A stretch of 64,000 bases of DNA, from the NCBI GenBank assembly GCA_946902985.2, contig OX336388.2:226632467-226696466 (forward strand), written 5' to 3'. Numbering within the stretch: position 1 is the first letter of the stretch; every line of letters begins with the position of its first letter. A model generated the notes under the pieces. It saw nothing but the letters and a program-made list of their open reading frames with translations, made no database searches and was not told where the DNA came from. This document shows, piece after piece, positions 1 to 12,046 of the stretch. This DNA comes from Meconema thalassinum. Lineage: Eukaryota > Arthropoda > Insecta > Orthoptera > Tettigoniidae. A program made the translations under genes and the position numbers.

Positions 1-672
1 CAATCCGCTTCTCAGTTTCAAATCTCCGACGTTTTAGTTCAAAGTTCATAGGACATTCGTGGGTAAGACGACGCCATACCAGGCGGTTAGCTGCTTTTGT
101 TTCCCAGTTAGTGGTGTTGATGTGGCAATTCTTCATGTTCGACTTTAGGACGTCCCTGATCCTTTTTTGCTGTCCACCCTGGTGTCGACGGCCACCCGTC
201 AGTTGAGCGTACATAATTTGCTTTGAAAAGCGAAAATCAGGCATAAACTTACTAACGACATGAGTTGTCCAACGAAGTCTATGTTTCATGGCCATAGCCT
301 CAATGCTGATGGTACATGCTTCTTCCAAGATACTGATGTTAGTTCGGTGATCTTGCCATTTAACCCTAAGGATCCTTCTCAGACAGTGCTGATGATATTT
401 CTCTAGGCACTGTATGTGTCTCCTGTAAGTGGTCCAAGTTTCACACCCGTAAAGCAGTGTTGGTATCAAAACAGCCTGGTACACATGAAGTTTTGTCTGA
501 GCATTGATGTTGTGGTTATCAAAGATCCTCTGTCGTAGACGACCTACTGCTGCAATAACAAAGTTCAGACTATATTTAATTTCAGCATCTATATTGGCAT
601 TTGCTGATAGGTGACTACCAAGGTAAGCAAAATTTTGTATGTTCTGCAAGATCTCATCGAGAACTGTGATGG
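1..672 (-). pseudogene. LINE reverse transcriptase C-terminal fragment (off left edge)
   Basis: Read on the minus strand, about 220 codons are open from near 672 to the window edge. They encode the region downstream of the RT palm in many non-LTR retrotransposons: FAYLGSHLS, then LYGCETWT, then a basic tail with KHRLRWTTHV and TGGRRHQGGQQKRIRD. YLG...LYGCETWT is typical of the thumb/C-terminal part of CR1-, Jockey- and RTE-like LINE polymerases. The catalytic palm and endonuclease are absent on this side, so this is a 5'-truncated copy or one end of a longer element. No poly-A or microsatellite tail is visible because the gene's 3' end lies outside the window. The clade cannot be set from this part. 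Confidence 0.8.
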
Positions 673-1758
673 TACATAGAAAATGTCAATTTTTGAGAAA
701 TTTTCCTTCAAAAGTCCATAATAATTGAAATACGTTATAGATTTCTATAATACTTGAGTACCTCTCAACTATGGATGTTTTTGATAAACTGTGAAAGTTT
801 AAAGTTTCTAGGTGTCTTGATTGAATAAGAAAGCAGATTTAATTAAGGAAAGACTCCACTGAAAAATTTAACTTCTCTCCTACTGCATCGATTTCAAATT
901 GATTTTGTGATCATATATATCACGTGAAGACGTAGCAATGTCGAAGGTTTGAAGGCCATAACTTGAATGGTTTTGGAATTATTAATTTTTAATTCCATTT
1001 TAATGGCATTCTTGAAAACTAACTTTTGGTACTGAGTATCAATTTTCACATTTCAATTTCGTCAGACTCAGTAACAGGACATAGTTTAAGAGTTATGTGC
1101 ATTTATTTTATGAGAATGTTAGTTTATTTATCCATAGTTCAGCTTAGGCTTTCACGGCCGGCGTTCATAATTAAATACAAGTTTTTCGGGCTTGTAGGCC
1201 GTGGTCCAGACAGGATATCCATAGTTCATTCTTCAAATTGAAATTAATTCTTTTTTCAAATAATTTGTACATAAATGTCATAAAAAGTCATTGAAACTGC
1301 ATATCATTTAAAATGAATGCACACAAGTATGCAAATACTTCATGACTACGTTCTGCAGAAATTTCACTGAGATTGGTTAATATTTAGGATAAAAAAGTTG
1401 GTATTAAAGTTAGAAATCAAACTTATAAAAATTTACCTCTCAACAAAATGTTTATTGAAATCACTAGTTCAGCGTTTTATCACCAGGAATCGCTACATTT
1501 GAAGGAAAAGCAAAGAGCCACTTTGGAACAAAGATTATCCAATTGGTGAGAAGATGGTCGTGTTGGATGGTCATAACATCAAATACTATCTTTGACTGCT
1601 GTCAGTGATCCACGCCCCCCCCCCCTCCCGCCATGCAGCCAATACCGTATATCAAATATTAATTAGACTCATTTATAATTCGAATAGAACCAAAACTTTC
1701 TGGGATCCAAGAAAAAACACTCCAAGGGTCTGAAATAGACAATACAAATTCTTTGAAA
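673..1758. other. Intergenic, no gene recognised
   Basis: AT-rich DNA without a credible coding region; the 71-codon ORF at 1026-1241 has no recognisable feature. Around 1144-1215 there is a pair of motifs, TTTCACGGCCGGCG and TTGTAGGCCGTGGTCC, of a kind common in arthropod interspersed repeats. A C-rich run lies at about 1614-1626. Confidence 0.5.
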
Positions 1759-3573
1759 AACAAGATGTTCAGTAAAGAACATATAGCCTACTTTCTCCTA
1801 AATGCATGGGTATTGTTATAACTCTTTGTCCTTTTCAAAGAGTATAATTGAATGTTGGTTGTAGTAGCTTGTTGAAATACAACGTGCTCTAGGGATATTA
1901 AACATGAATATGAGGTGCCCTTTGCTAGTGCTACCTCTGTAAAAAAAAAATCATTCAATTCGGTTTCACCGTGTTTGAATTGATCTGGGGAATGGATTTG
2001 CACACATACATGGCCACTATTTGCAAACTATTGGGCTGATGACCTTGTAGTCAGTCATAAGATGCTTTCCACAAAATGGCATGTTGTTGCAAAATCCGGT
2101 AGAGATCAAATTATTAGGATGGTCGAAATTTGATTTAAGCTTTTAACATTTGGGTGGCCGTCATTCCGTTTCCGTCAAGATGGTGGCGATATAAAACATG
2201 ACACTGAGGTGCTTTTTGCTAGTGCTAGCTCTGTACCAAATTTCGTTCAATTCGGTTTCACCGTGTTTGAATTGATAGGGGGAATCGATTTGCACACATA
2301 CTTGGCCACCATCTGCAAACTATTGGGCTGATGATCTAGCAGTTTGGTCAGAATATGCTTCCTACATAAATATTTGTTGTTGCAAAATTTGGTAGAGACT
2401 AGATTATTAGGTTGGTCGTAATTGCATTTTAGCCTTTAACATTTGGGTGGCCGCGATTACGTTTCCGTCAAGATGGTGGTGATATAAAACATGACACTGA
2501 GGTGGCCTTTTCTAGTGCTACCTCTGTACCAAATTTCGTTCCATTCGGTTTCACCGTGTTCGAATTAATAGGGGAATCGATTTTCACACAAAGATGGCCG
2601 CCATCCGCAAAATATTAGGCTAATGACCTATTCATTTGGTCAAAGGATGCTCCCTCCAAAAAGGTATGTTGTTGCAAAGATTGGTAGAGATCGGATGGTT
2701 ATGTTAGTTGTAATTTAACTTAAGCTTTGAACATTTGTGTGGCCGCCATTAAGTTTCTGTCAATATGGCGGCGATATAAAACATGACACTGAGATGCCCT
2801 TTGCTAGTGCTACCTCTGTACCAAATTTCGTTCCATTCGGTTTCACCGTGTTTGAATTAATAGGGGGAATTGATTTTCACTTAAAGATGGCCGCCATGCG
2901 CAAACTATTAGGCTAATGACCTATTAGATTTGTCAAAGGATGCTCTCTCCATAAAGGTATGTTGTTGCAAAATTTGGTAGAGATCGGATGATTAGGTTAG
3001 TCGTAATTTGATTTAAGCTTTGAACATTTGTGTGGCCGCCATTACGTTTCCGTCAAGATGGTGGAGATATAAAACATGACACTGGGGTGCCCTTTGCTAG
3101 TACTACCTCTGAACCAAATTTCGTTCCATTCGGTTTCACCGTGTTCGAATTAATAGGGACAATCGATTTTCACACAAAGATGACCGCCATCCGCAAACTA
3201 TTAGGCTGATGACCTATTAGTCTGGTCAGAGTATGCTGCCCCCATAAAGGTATGTTGTTGCAAAATTTGGTAGAGATCGGATGATTAGGTTAGTCGTAAT
3301 TTGATTTAAGCTTTGAACATTTGTGTGGCCGCCATTACGTTTCCGTCTAGATGGCGGCGATATTAAACATGACACTGAGGTGTCCTTTGCTAGTGCTACC
3401 TTTGTACCAAATTTCGTTCAATTTACGCTCACCGTGTTCGAATTGATAGGGGGGGACAGACATTCAGAGTACACACACTCACACACACACACACAGACAC
3501 ACTTTTTTTTCACCCTGTAGTGATCTCATAAGTCTACTTTCATTTTTTGCAAAAATCGAAAGTAGGCTAAAAA
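1759..3573 (+). mobile_element. HINE/DINE-1-like non-autonomous Helitron-type element, copy A
   Basis: The left end begins ACAAGATGTTC with a perfect 6-bp hairpin (ATGTTC 1765-1770, GAACAT 1777-1782), followed at once by AGCCTACTTTC. The right end carries a 12-15-bp imperfect stem-loop (3532-3568) finishing GAAAGTAGGCT, so the two ends hold opposed subterminal repeats. Between them lie about six ~290-bp tandem units and a CA-rich microsatellite at about 3470-3502. Subterminal inverted repeats, a microsatellite, a tandem core and a terminal stem-loop are the known layout of DINE-1/HINE elements mobilised by Helentron-type proteins. No coding capacity. Other copies lie at 8.97, 29.0 and 60.46 kb, with a relative at 53.4 kb. 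Assignment to Helitrons is by architecture; no Rep/helicase is present. Confidence 0.7.
1905..3450 (+). repeat. ~290-bp tandem units of HINE copy A
   Basis: Landmarks such as GTGCTACCTCTGTACC recur at about 1930, 2220, 2515, 2805, 3095 and 3395. Each unit has CAAATTTCGTTC, TTTCACCGTGTT, a GATGGCCGCCATC-type palindrome, GTTGTTGCAAAATTTGG and AAGATGGCGGCGATATAAAA. Unit divergence looks like several to fifteen percent. Short ORFs here are incidental. Confidence 0.85.
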
Positions 3574-3708
3574 TTGAAGTTTTGCGGTGGATTCTCCCCT
3601 TAAACAGTTGCTTTGTTTGCTAATCTACACGACGAGGTTCCCTTAAATTAATGATATCCAGGGGATGATGTGCTGTGAAATACTCCCTCTATTTACCATA
3701 TTCGTATG
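3574..3708. other. Short spacer between HINE copy A and hAT
   Basis: Host or older repeat DNA. Its right edge holds the hAT target duplication GCCTAGAC (3709-3716). Confidence 0.4.
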
Positions 3709-3797
3709 GCCTAGACCAGCGTCTCCCAAACTGTGGTACGCGTACCACTGGTGGTACGCGGTGATGTTACGAAAAATATCAAAAATATTACATACGT

Positions 3798-4160
3798 TAC
3801 GAAAAATATAAAAACACTGATACGTTGCCGGAGGACTTTAAGGGCAAATATAAGGAGCAGCTTTATGAATTGAATTGTGATTCAGAACTAAGGCAAACTT
3901 TTTCAAAAATGGAACTTGTGAATTTTTGGGTTGAGAGGCGTGCAGACTATGCACACATAGCTGACAAAGCAGTTAGATTTTCACTGCCTTTCACTACTTC
4001 GTACTTGTGTGAGACTGCATTTTCTTCACTTGTTTATCTCAAGAATAAATACCGGAATAGGCTCCTTACAGTGGAAAACGATCTTCGTTTGAGACTCAGC
4101 AATCTTAAACCAGTCATTCCTAAGCTGGCTTCTAATCTTCAAGCTCACCCTTCATATTGA
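3798..4160 (+). pseudogene. hAT transposase C-terminal dimerisation fragment
   Basis: About 110 codons end in TGA at 4158-4160. The first codon of the long open stretch (3825) is TTG and the frame is open upstream, so this is a truncated reading frame rather than a gene with its own start. The segment LPFTTSYLCETAFSSL followed by LKNKYRNRL and DLRLRLS is the hAT C-terminal dimerisation motif as seen in ZBED5/SCAND3/Buster-type transposases. The BED zinc finger and the catalytic DDE residues are missing, so it cannot be an active transposase. An AATAAA lies at about 4264. It sits just inside the 5' TIR, consistent with an internal deletion derivative. Confidence 0.8.
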
Positions 4161-5162
4161 AGTTTGTAGTTGAACTTTGGTTTTTGTTTAATTATTAAGA
4201 GTTATTTTATTAATATTATTTGAACAGAGTCATTTCTGAATGTTAGAATTGAATAATTATTGCAATAAATATTAAAACAACTGGGTTCACTTTTTATTAT
4301 TTTATCATAACACTCTAACTCGTAACAAACACAATTTACAAACCATATCTTGGTCTGCTACGTAGTGGTGGTGGTGGTGGGGGTTACAGAGAGGTGCCTG
4401 GAATCAAAACCCTCCAAATCCATTCCATCAATTTCTTGGCAAAGTGGCAAAAACTGCCACAAACGAACCAATACCCAAAAGGAAATACTTCTTTCACTAA
4501 AAAATTAATTAAGTATTTTTAAAAACAGTGACGAAGTATGAAACTGATCCCCGAGATAGTTATAAATTTATTTAGAAAAATATAAAGCAATAATTCGGAT
4601 TTGGCGGGGTTTGTTACTAAGATTTGGATTTGGCAGGTTTTGATACCAAAGAGCCCTAATAAATTTGCAGTTGCGAAGTGATTGTAGAAACTGCGTAAGC
4701 TTTACTAAGAAATTAATATTTTGAATGAAACTTAGCTAAATTTAGGTTATAAAATAAAAAATCGTGAGTATCATTTTTGTGTTTATTTGCACAAAGATCA
4801 TTGGCTAGTAAGAATAAACAGAAAAAGAATAAAACTAATATCACCCATTCAAGATTTGATTGCCGCTGAGCGTGGCTGTGGCGTTTAGGTTTATTGTGGC
4901 ATGAGCCCCGCGGGGCGAAGCGGAGTACACAGCGATGACAGAGTGCAGTCTGCACATAGGTCAAGCTGCATTGCGTCAGATAAGCGTCACAGGAGCTCAT
5001 GTCACCATGGACAGTTAGTTAGTTATTGTTGTTTTAAGGGGCGGAACTACGATGAACAGTTAAAGGTTGACTGAAGGTACTGGAGCTGAGTCATATCCTA
5101 CTCGCGTAACAGTAGGCTACGCAAAGAATAGTTCCCATCTCCACCGCCGGCAATCAATTCGT

Positions 5163-5381
5163 AAAATGATCGTGTGGCGTCCGGAGAGGCCGAGTGCAGT
5201 TCTTTCTAGTTGACGCCCGTGGGCGACCTGAAGTGAGGATGAAGACGTCACATACACCCAGTCCCCGAGCCACGGGAATTAACCCCAGGAGATTAAAATC
5301 CCTGATGGCTCGGCCGTGAATCAAACCCGGGGCACTTCGGGCCAAAGCCTAGCGCGCTAACCATTTAGTCACGGAGCCGGA
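5163..5381 (-). mobile_element. tRNA-derived SINE nested in the hAT
   Basis: On the minus strand the element opens at 5381 with a tRNA-like head: A-box-like TGGTTAGCGCGC and B-box GGGTTTGATTC (complement of 5318-5328), about 35 bp apart. A non-tRNA body and a short A-rich end follow. It is flanked by a perfect 12-bp duplication CAATCAATTCGT (5151-5162 and 5382-5393), the mark of LINE-mediated insertion. The ORF across it is incidental. Confidence 0.85.
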
Positions 5382-6322
5382 CAATCAATTCGTGAAAGGG
5401 TATTGAATAATAATTATAAGGGAAAAAGTCAAATTAAATTCATGTTCAATTCATATGGTTCAGGTTCTTAGAGACAAAACAATCGTCATTCAACTATTAA
5501 ATCACATTCTTTATTGGAAGTTCTAGCTACAAAATGTATTTCTACCTCAACCTCAATAGTAGTTTCACAATAGTCATCATTCCCTTCATGTTTGCCACGA
5601 CTTTCCAGATTGTAATAAAACTGCAGCACTTCATTTTCCCTCCATCTTTCTCCAAAATGCTTCGAAAGCAGTCTCGAAACATCTTTCACTTCTTGTTCCT
5701 AAAGGACAACCCCTCTGTTAATATATTCTGGCTGTACGTGAGTCATATCAAAATCAGGTCTTGTGACACGTTTATGTTCGCAAATGTCAGTTCTGTGGAA
5801 AACTTCACCCCGGACCAAAATGTTATTGTTCTTCTTGTTCTTTGTCAAAACAAATTATTATTATCATCGGAAAGTATAACAACATAAACCATTCTGATCA
5901 CGTCAGGCAGGCGTACGTTCTCTGACTAATGCTGTTACGTAAAAAGTAAACACGTCGCAAAGCATCATGGAAGGTAAGATGGCCGAACTGAGTGCTCCTA
6001 TTGGCTGATGTGGATGAGGCGGGTTTTGTAACCAAAAATGGCGAAACTGCCTTTGGACTTGGCGGATATTGCAACTAAGCCTCAATTTCGACTTCGTTTT
6101 ACAGTAGGATGTAGCGGGTTTTGTGACAAAATAATAGTTTTAATGAATTCAGCGCAACCAAAGCTATAAGAAACAATGCTTATCTCAATTTTCATAAAAT
6201 ATGGATTTGGCGGGTTTTGATTCTAGGCACCTCAGTCTCCCAGCCATTAGGTGGTACGCGAGAGATTCTCATCTCTTCAAGTGGTACACGCACAAAAAGG
6301 TTTGGGAAACACTGCCCTAGAC

Positions 6323-8040
6323 AACACTACTAGTAACAAAATAAGAACCGGCAACAGATTAGTCTTGAGGACAGGGTAAGTTCCGACAACAGACTGTTTT
6401 GTTTTCTTTAAGATTTGTTCTTTAGTGGCAATTGTACAATATTGTATAATTTGTACCGTACGAGCGAAGTGAAACTTTGTACGGTAATTGCTTTTATAAA
6501 TATTAATCTACTGGCACCTAATTTATTTCAATTCTTTTCATAACCACAAGATGGTAGCTGTGCGAAGTTTTAAAATCTCAATTTTATATCTTGTGTCCTA
6601 ATCATGCGATTGAAGTTTGAATATTACACCTACACAATAATCTCCACGTAATAATACCTAATACTAAGACCTACCTATATAAAAAAGTGACTGTCAGTCT
6701 GAAAGACTAGACTTTGTATCATTTTAAATGCTACAAATGCTGAAAAATGCTAGAAAGGCTGGAGGCTTCTCGCTTCGCTCGAAGCCAAAGACTCTTAACT
6801 TGTTAGAAAATTATCTCCATAATACTTACCTGGCTTATCTTGTTTCAAATTACTCGCGAACGGCAAGTGCAAACCAAGGGCAAAGCAAGGTCAAGCGTGC
6901 GGGGACGTGCCCCTTCCATCCAGTCTAAAAACACTTATAGTGGGCGATGCATTAGAGATAGAAATATGCTCTCGTGGACTTTTTTTTGTAGAACTTTTCA
7001 TGCTGACCAATTCTTACCCTCGTAGTATATTGATATTTTTAACGGTGTGCCCAGCGTAAGCTTAAGAAGCGCACGGACGCCAAGTTTGTTTTCGACTTTC
7101 TCACTGAAATCGTTACTGCTTGGCTTCCTTTGATCATACATAAATTATTTTCTACAGAATCTGTCCTCGAGATATCCTTTACAGAATGATGAAAACCGCA
7201 TCAAAATCCATCCAGTGGTTCTCGAGATTACCCGTGACATCCAAGAATCGGGGATTTTTGTCTTATACTAACGAAGTAGAGATTGTCGGGGAACACATGC
7301 ACCAAGCGGTACTATGACGTCATAAACCTCAGTGCATCTGGGTACATTTCGTCCCGTCACCGTAACGTAACGCCAGACCCCAGCGTACCGACGAAGTCGA
7401 CAAGATCATTTAAATTGATAAAATCCACCATGGTGACCATCCGAAATATTTGGACGGTTCTCAATATTTACGAACCTATTACAGCAATCAAACTGAAATT
7501 TTGTATGTTGATAGAAGCAATTAACATAAGTAGGATATATGAAAATAGGCTGTATAGTTCTTCACGGAACTACTTGTAACTTATCTTTGAAAAATACCAC
7601 CCTCATCCCTCTTAGACGTCCACTATTTTATCACCATAGAATAATCTGTGATATCAATTTCAAAAACATAGAATGACTTGTGTTGAAATATCATTAATAG
7701 GTTAAGAGGCAATGCCTAGGAGTCACCCTGTGCTGGCTGTCGTTCTCCCTCGCACCCCTACACTTGTTATTACCTTGGACTCTCCCCTCAACATGGCCGT
7801 CTGTAATTATGTGCACGTAGCGCGTATAAACGACGAGTAGACAAATGTAGCGACACAGCGATCAGGTACAGGGGGCTGAGATACAATGTTACTGGCTAAT
7901 ACCAACAGGTAGCAGCACAGCGCCTAGTGGTGCATGGTTCAATGATGGCCGTGCTATTTCCAACTTTTAATGTTGAAATCATTTTTAAGAAACACTAAGA
8001 GCACTCAAACTACAGCGGTCCAGTTTAGCAAAAACGTTAA
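6323..8040. other. Intergenic; includes one isolated HINE end
   Basis: No coding region recognised. A HINE terminus is present at 7550-7580: AAATAGGC, then hairpin TAGTTC/GAACTA (7555-7560 and 7567-7572), then CTTGTAAC, matching the left end of the HINE family in reverse. Its partner terminus was not found, so this copy is truncated or the opposite end has decayed. The sequence at 7190-7245, resembling a 'cgcatcaaaatccatccag' phrase, is typical of degenerate invertebrate repeats. Confidence 0.5.
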
Positions 8041-8042
8041 GT

Positions 8043-8652
8043 TAATAGTACATTATGCAACGAGCCTATAATGGCTATAATTAAGACACGAGTATGTTAA
8101 TAAAACTCGCTTACGCTCGTTATATAATTTCCATACGAGTGCCTTAATTACCATTATAGGCGAGTTGCATACGACTGTTTATGTTCGACGATAATTATTA
8201 TAACTTTATTATATGTTTTAACACAAATATTCATAAATATCTGTCCAGTCACTAGAATTTTGTGATCGGGTGCTGCGCTGGGTAGGATATCTCTGTTCTC
8301 CAAGCTCTCTGGCCGACCGACGCATGCGCTCTGTGTGCTTCAATGCCATATGTGCAGATTTTGCACCAGTATTCAGTAAAACTGTCACTGAAGTCGTTAG
8401 AAATTGGATTTGGGGACATTAAGGTACAGTGCTATTTCTTGTCTCATATTCACCAGTTTATTTACGCGAATATATGGACGGTGCACTTTCGGTAATTTAT
8501 ATAGACATGTTGGATTTTGAGCGCATGCGCGAAGGTATCCTTATCTATTTGGTCAAACAACTGTTTCCTGAGCTGTGATTGGTGGGAAAAACTGTTTCTT
8601 AATGAAATATAGTGTTGTAATGAGCCTCATTATGATACAGTTTTCAGATATA
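8043..8652 (+). mobile_element. Foldback MITE, copy 1
   Basis: The left part (about 8052-8172) is a long palindrome: GCAACGAGCCTATAATGG at the start is matched by CCATTATAGGCGAGTTGC, with GACACGAGTATG and CATACGAGTGCC inside and an ACTCGCTTACGCTCG centre. The right end is another palindrome around ATAATGAGCCTCATTAT-type sequence (about 8615-8635). The same two ends occur in copies at 26.2-27.0 kb (reverse) and 27.9-28.5 kb, while the middle differs between copies. No coding capacity. Confidence 0.75.
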
Positions 8653-8968
8653 CAGGATGTAATTGATATAATGGAAGTCCGTTACACTGGTGATAGAAGG
8701 GACTATTGTAAACTTCCTAGGTAAAAAATTTGTCACCTATCTATAAATTGAAAATTTATCGTTAAAAAGTCAATGTTTTTAGGTTTTTCCGAAATTCTTC
8801 AAACAGAAGGTGAGGCACCAGGCTGGAGCAAACGGGGCGGGGAGAGGTGGGGCGATGCGTGGAGGAGAAGTTCTTACGTAATCGGAGCGTTGACCTTACT
8901 AGTTGAGGGGAGATATCAGCTGTTACGAGGAGCGAGCGATACCCGTCTCGTAAGAAAATTTGTATTGC
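8653..8968 (+). repeat. Interspersed repeat end (TACAGG...GTCCGTTACACTGG)
   Basis: The start, ATGGAAGTCCGTTACACTGG followed by TGATAGAA, is nearly identical in reverse at 57465-57515. It opens TACAGGATGT here and TACAGGGTGT there. Most of the following 280 bp is unlike the second copy. Its transposon class is not clear to me. Confidence 0.5.
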
Positions 8969-9149
8969 TGTTTTTTTTGGCCTACTTTCGATTTTTGCAA
9001 AAAATGAAAGTAGACTTATGAGATCAACACAGGGCGAAAAAAGTGTGTCTGTCTGTGTGTGTGTATGTGTGTGTGTGAGTCTGTGTGTATGTGTGTCTGT
9101 GTGTGTGTGTGTGTGTGAGTGTGTGTACTCTGAATGCGTGTCCCCCCTT

Positions 9150-12042
9150 AACTATTCGAACACGGTGAATGCGAATTGAACGAAATTTGGTACAAAGGTA
9201 GCAATAGCAAAGAACACCTCAGTGTAATGTTTTATATCGCCGCCATCTTGACGGAAACGTAATGGCGGCCACACAAATGTTCAAAGCTTAAATCAAATTA
9301 CGACTAACCTAATCATCCGATCTCTACCAAATTTTGCAACAACATACCTTTATGGGGGAGCATCCTTTGAACAAACTAATAGGTCATCAGCGTAATAGTT
9401 TGCGGATGGCGGCCATCTTTGTGTGAAAATCGATTCCCCCTATTAATTCGAACACGGTGCAACCGAATGGAACGAAATTTGGTACAGAGGTAGTACTAAC
9501 AAAAGGCACCTCAGTGTCATGTTTTATATCGCCGCCATATTGAAGGAAACGTAATGGCGGCCACACAAATGTTCAAAGCTTAAATCAAATTACGATTAAC
9601 CTAATCATCCGATCTCTACCAAATTTTGCAACAACATACCCTTATAGAGGAAACATCCTTTGACCAAATGAATAGGTCATTAGCCTAATAGTTTGCGGAT
9701 GGCAGCCATCTTTGTGCGAAAATAAATTCCCCCTATTAATTCAAACACGGTGAAACCGAATGGAACGAAATTTGGTACAGAGGTAGCACTAGCAAAGGGC
9801 ATCTCAGTGTCATGTCTTATATCGCCGCCATATTGACAGAAACCTAATGGCGGCCACGCAAATGTTCAAAGCTTAAGTTAAATTACGACTAACATAACCA
9901 TCCGATCTCTACCAAACTTTGCAACAACATACCTTTATGGAGGGAGCATCCTTTGACCAATCTAATAGGTTATTAGCCTAATAGTTTGCGGATGGCGGCC
10001 ATCTTTATGTCAAAATTGATTCCCCCTATTAATTCGAACACGGTGGAACCGAATGGAACGAAATTTGGTACAGAGGTAGCACTAGCAAAGGGCACCTCAG
10101 TGTCATGTTTTATATCGCCGCCATCTTGACTGGAACGTAATGGCGGCCACACGAATGTTCAAAGCTTAAATCAAATTACGATTAACCTAATCATCCGATC
10201 TCTACCAAATTTTGCAACTACATATCTTTATGGAGGGAGCATCCTTTGACCAATCTAATAGGTCATCAGCGTAATAGTTTGCGGATGGCGGCCATCTTTG
10301 TGTGAAATCGATTCCTCATATTAATTCGAACACGGTGCAACCGAATGGAACGAAATTTGGTACAGAAGTAGTACTAACAAAAGGCACCTCAGTGTCATTA
10401 TCGCCGCCATCTTGACGGAAACGTAATGGCGGCCACACAAATGTTCAAAGCTAAATCAAATTACGACTAACCTAATCATCCGATCTCTACCAAATTTCGC
10501 AACAACATACCTTTATGGGGGGAGCATCCTTTGACCAAACTAATAGGTCATCAGCGTAATAGTTTGCGGATAGCGGCCATCTTTGTGTGAAAATCGATTC
10601 CCCTATTAATTCGAACACGGTGCAACCGAATGGAACGAAATTTGGTACAGAGTTAGTACTAACAAAAGGCACCTCAGTGTCATGTTTTATATCGCCGCCA
10701 TCTTGACGGAAACGTAATGGCGGCAACACAAATGTTCAAAGCTTAAATCAAATTACGATTAACCTGATCATCCGATCTCTACCAAATTTTGCAACAACAT
10801 ATCCTTATAGAGGAAACATCCTTTGACCAAATGAATAGGTCATTAGCCTAATAGTTTGGGGATGGCGGCCATCTTTGTGTGAAAATCAATTCCCCCTATT
10901 GATTCAAACACGGTGAAACCGAATGGAACGAAATTTGGTACAGAGGTAGCACTGCAAAGGGCATCTCAGTGTCATGTTTTATATCGCAGCCATATTGACA
11001 GAAACTTAATGGCGGCCACACAAATGTTCAAAGCTTAAGTTAAATTACGACTAACATCACCATCCGATCTCTACCAAACTTTGCAACAACATACCTTTAT
11101 GGAGGGAGCATCCTGTGACCAAATGAATAGGTCATTAGCCTAATAGTTTGCGGATGGCGGCCATATTTATGTCAAAATTGATTCCCCCTATTAATTCGAA
11201 CACGGTGGAACCGAATGGAACGAATTTTGGTACAGAGGTAGCACTAGCAAAGGGCACCTCAGTGTCATGTTTTATATCGCCGCTATCTTGACTGAAACGT
11301 AATGGCGGCCACATGAATGTTCAAAGCTTAAATCAAATTACGATTAACCTAATCATCCGAGTCTACCAAATTTTTCAACTACATACCTTTATGGAGGGAG
11401 CATCCTTTGACCAATCTAATAGGTCATTCGCCTAATAGTTTGCGGATGGCGGCCATCTTTGTGTCAAAATCGATTCCACCTATTAATTCAAACACGGTGA
11501 AACCGAATGGAACGAAATTTGGTACAGAGATAGCACTAGCAAAGGGCATCTCAGTGTCATGATTAATATCGCCGCCATATTGACAGAAACTTAATGGCGG
11601 CCACACAAATGTTTAAAGCTTAAATCAAATTACGACTAACATAACCATCCGATCTCTACCAAACTTTGCAACAACATACCTTTATGGAGGGAGCATCCTT
11701 TGACCAATGTAATAGGTCATTAGCCTAATAGTTTGCGGATGGCGGCCATCTTTATGTCAAAATTGATTCCCCCTATTAATTCGAACACGGTGGAACCGAA
11801 TGGAACGAAATTTGGTTCAGAGGTAGCACTAGCAAAGGGCACCTCAGTGTCATGTTTTATATCACCGCTATGTTGACGGAAACGTAATCGCGGCCACCCA
11901 AATGTTAAAAGCTAAAATGTAATTACGACCAACCTAATAATCTAGTCTCTACCAAATTTTGCAACACCATATCTTTATGTGGGAAACATATTCTGGCCAA
12001 ACTGCAAGAACATCAGCCCAATAATTTGCAGATGGTGGCCAA
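9150..12042 (-). repeat. Ten ~290-bp tandem units, arranged in a ~1,164-bp higher-order repeat
   Basis: The landmark CTCAGTGT recurs near 9220, 9508, 9798, 10097, 10385, 10671, 10963, 11258, 11548 and 11838. Unit types repeat every fourth copy, for example TATAGAGGAAACATCC only in units 2 and 6, and AAAATTGATTCC with GTGGAACC in units 3 and 7. Confidence 0.85.
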
Positions 12043-12046
12043 GTAT

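Larger units (their letters stand above)
3717..6314 (+). mobile_element. hAT transposon (ZBED/Buster-like), internally deleted
   Basis: The terminal inverted repeats begin CAGCGTCTCCCAAAC at 3717 and, read inward from 6314, CAGTGTTTCCCAAAC. Both are followed by subterminal GTGGTACGCG-type motifs. Flanking 8-bp sequences GCCTAGAC (3709-3716) and CCCTAGAC (6315-6322) differ at one base, as expected for an aged hAT target duplication. Only the transposase C-terminus remains (3825-4160); the 5' TIR runs almost directly into it, so most of the gene is missing. A SINE is nested at 5163-5381. The rest is non-coding and contains recurring GGATTTGGCGGGTTTTG-like phrases (for example near 4600, 4625 and 6200). 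Confidence 0.85.

Noticed and set aside
5534..5887. 117-codon ORF inside the hAT
   Set aside because: Hydrophobic, low-complexity translation without domain; overlaps another ORF on the opposite strand in decayed transposon DNA.
10487..11606. 60-80-codon ORFs within the ~290-bp units
   Set aside because: They fall in non-coding tandem units and change from copy to copy.
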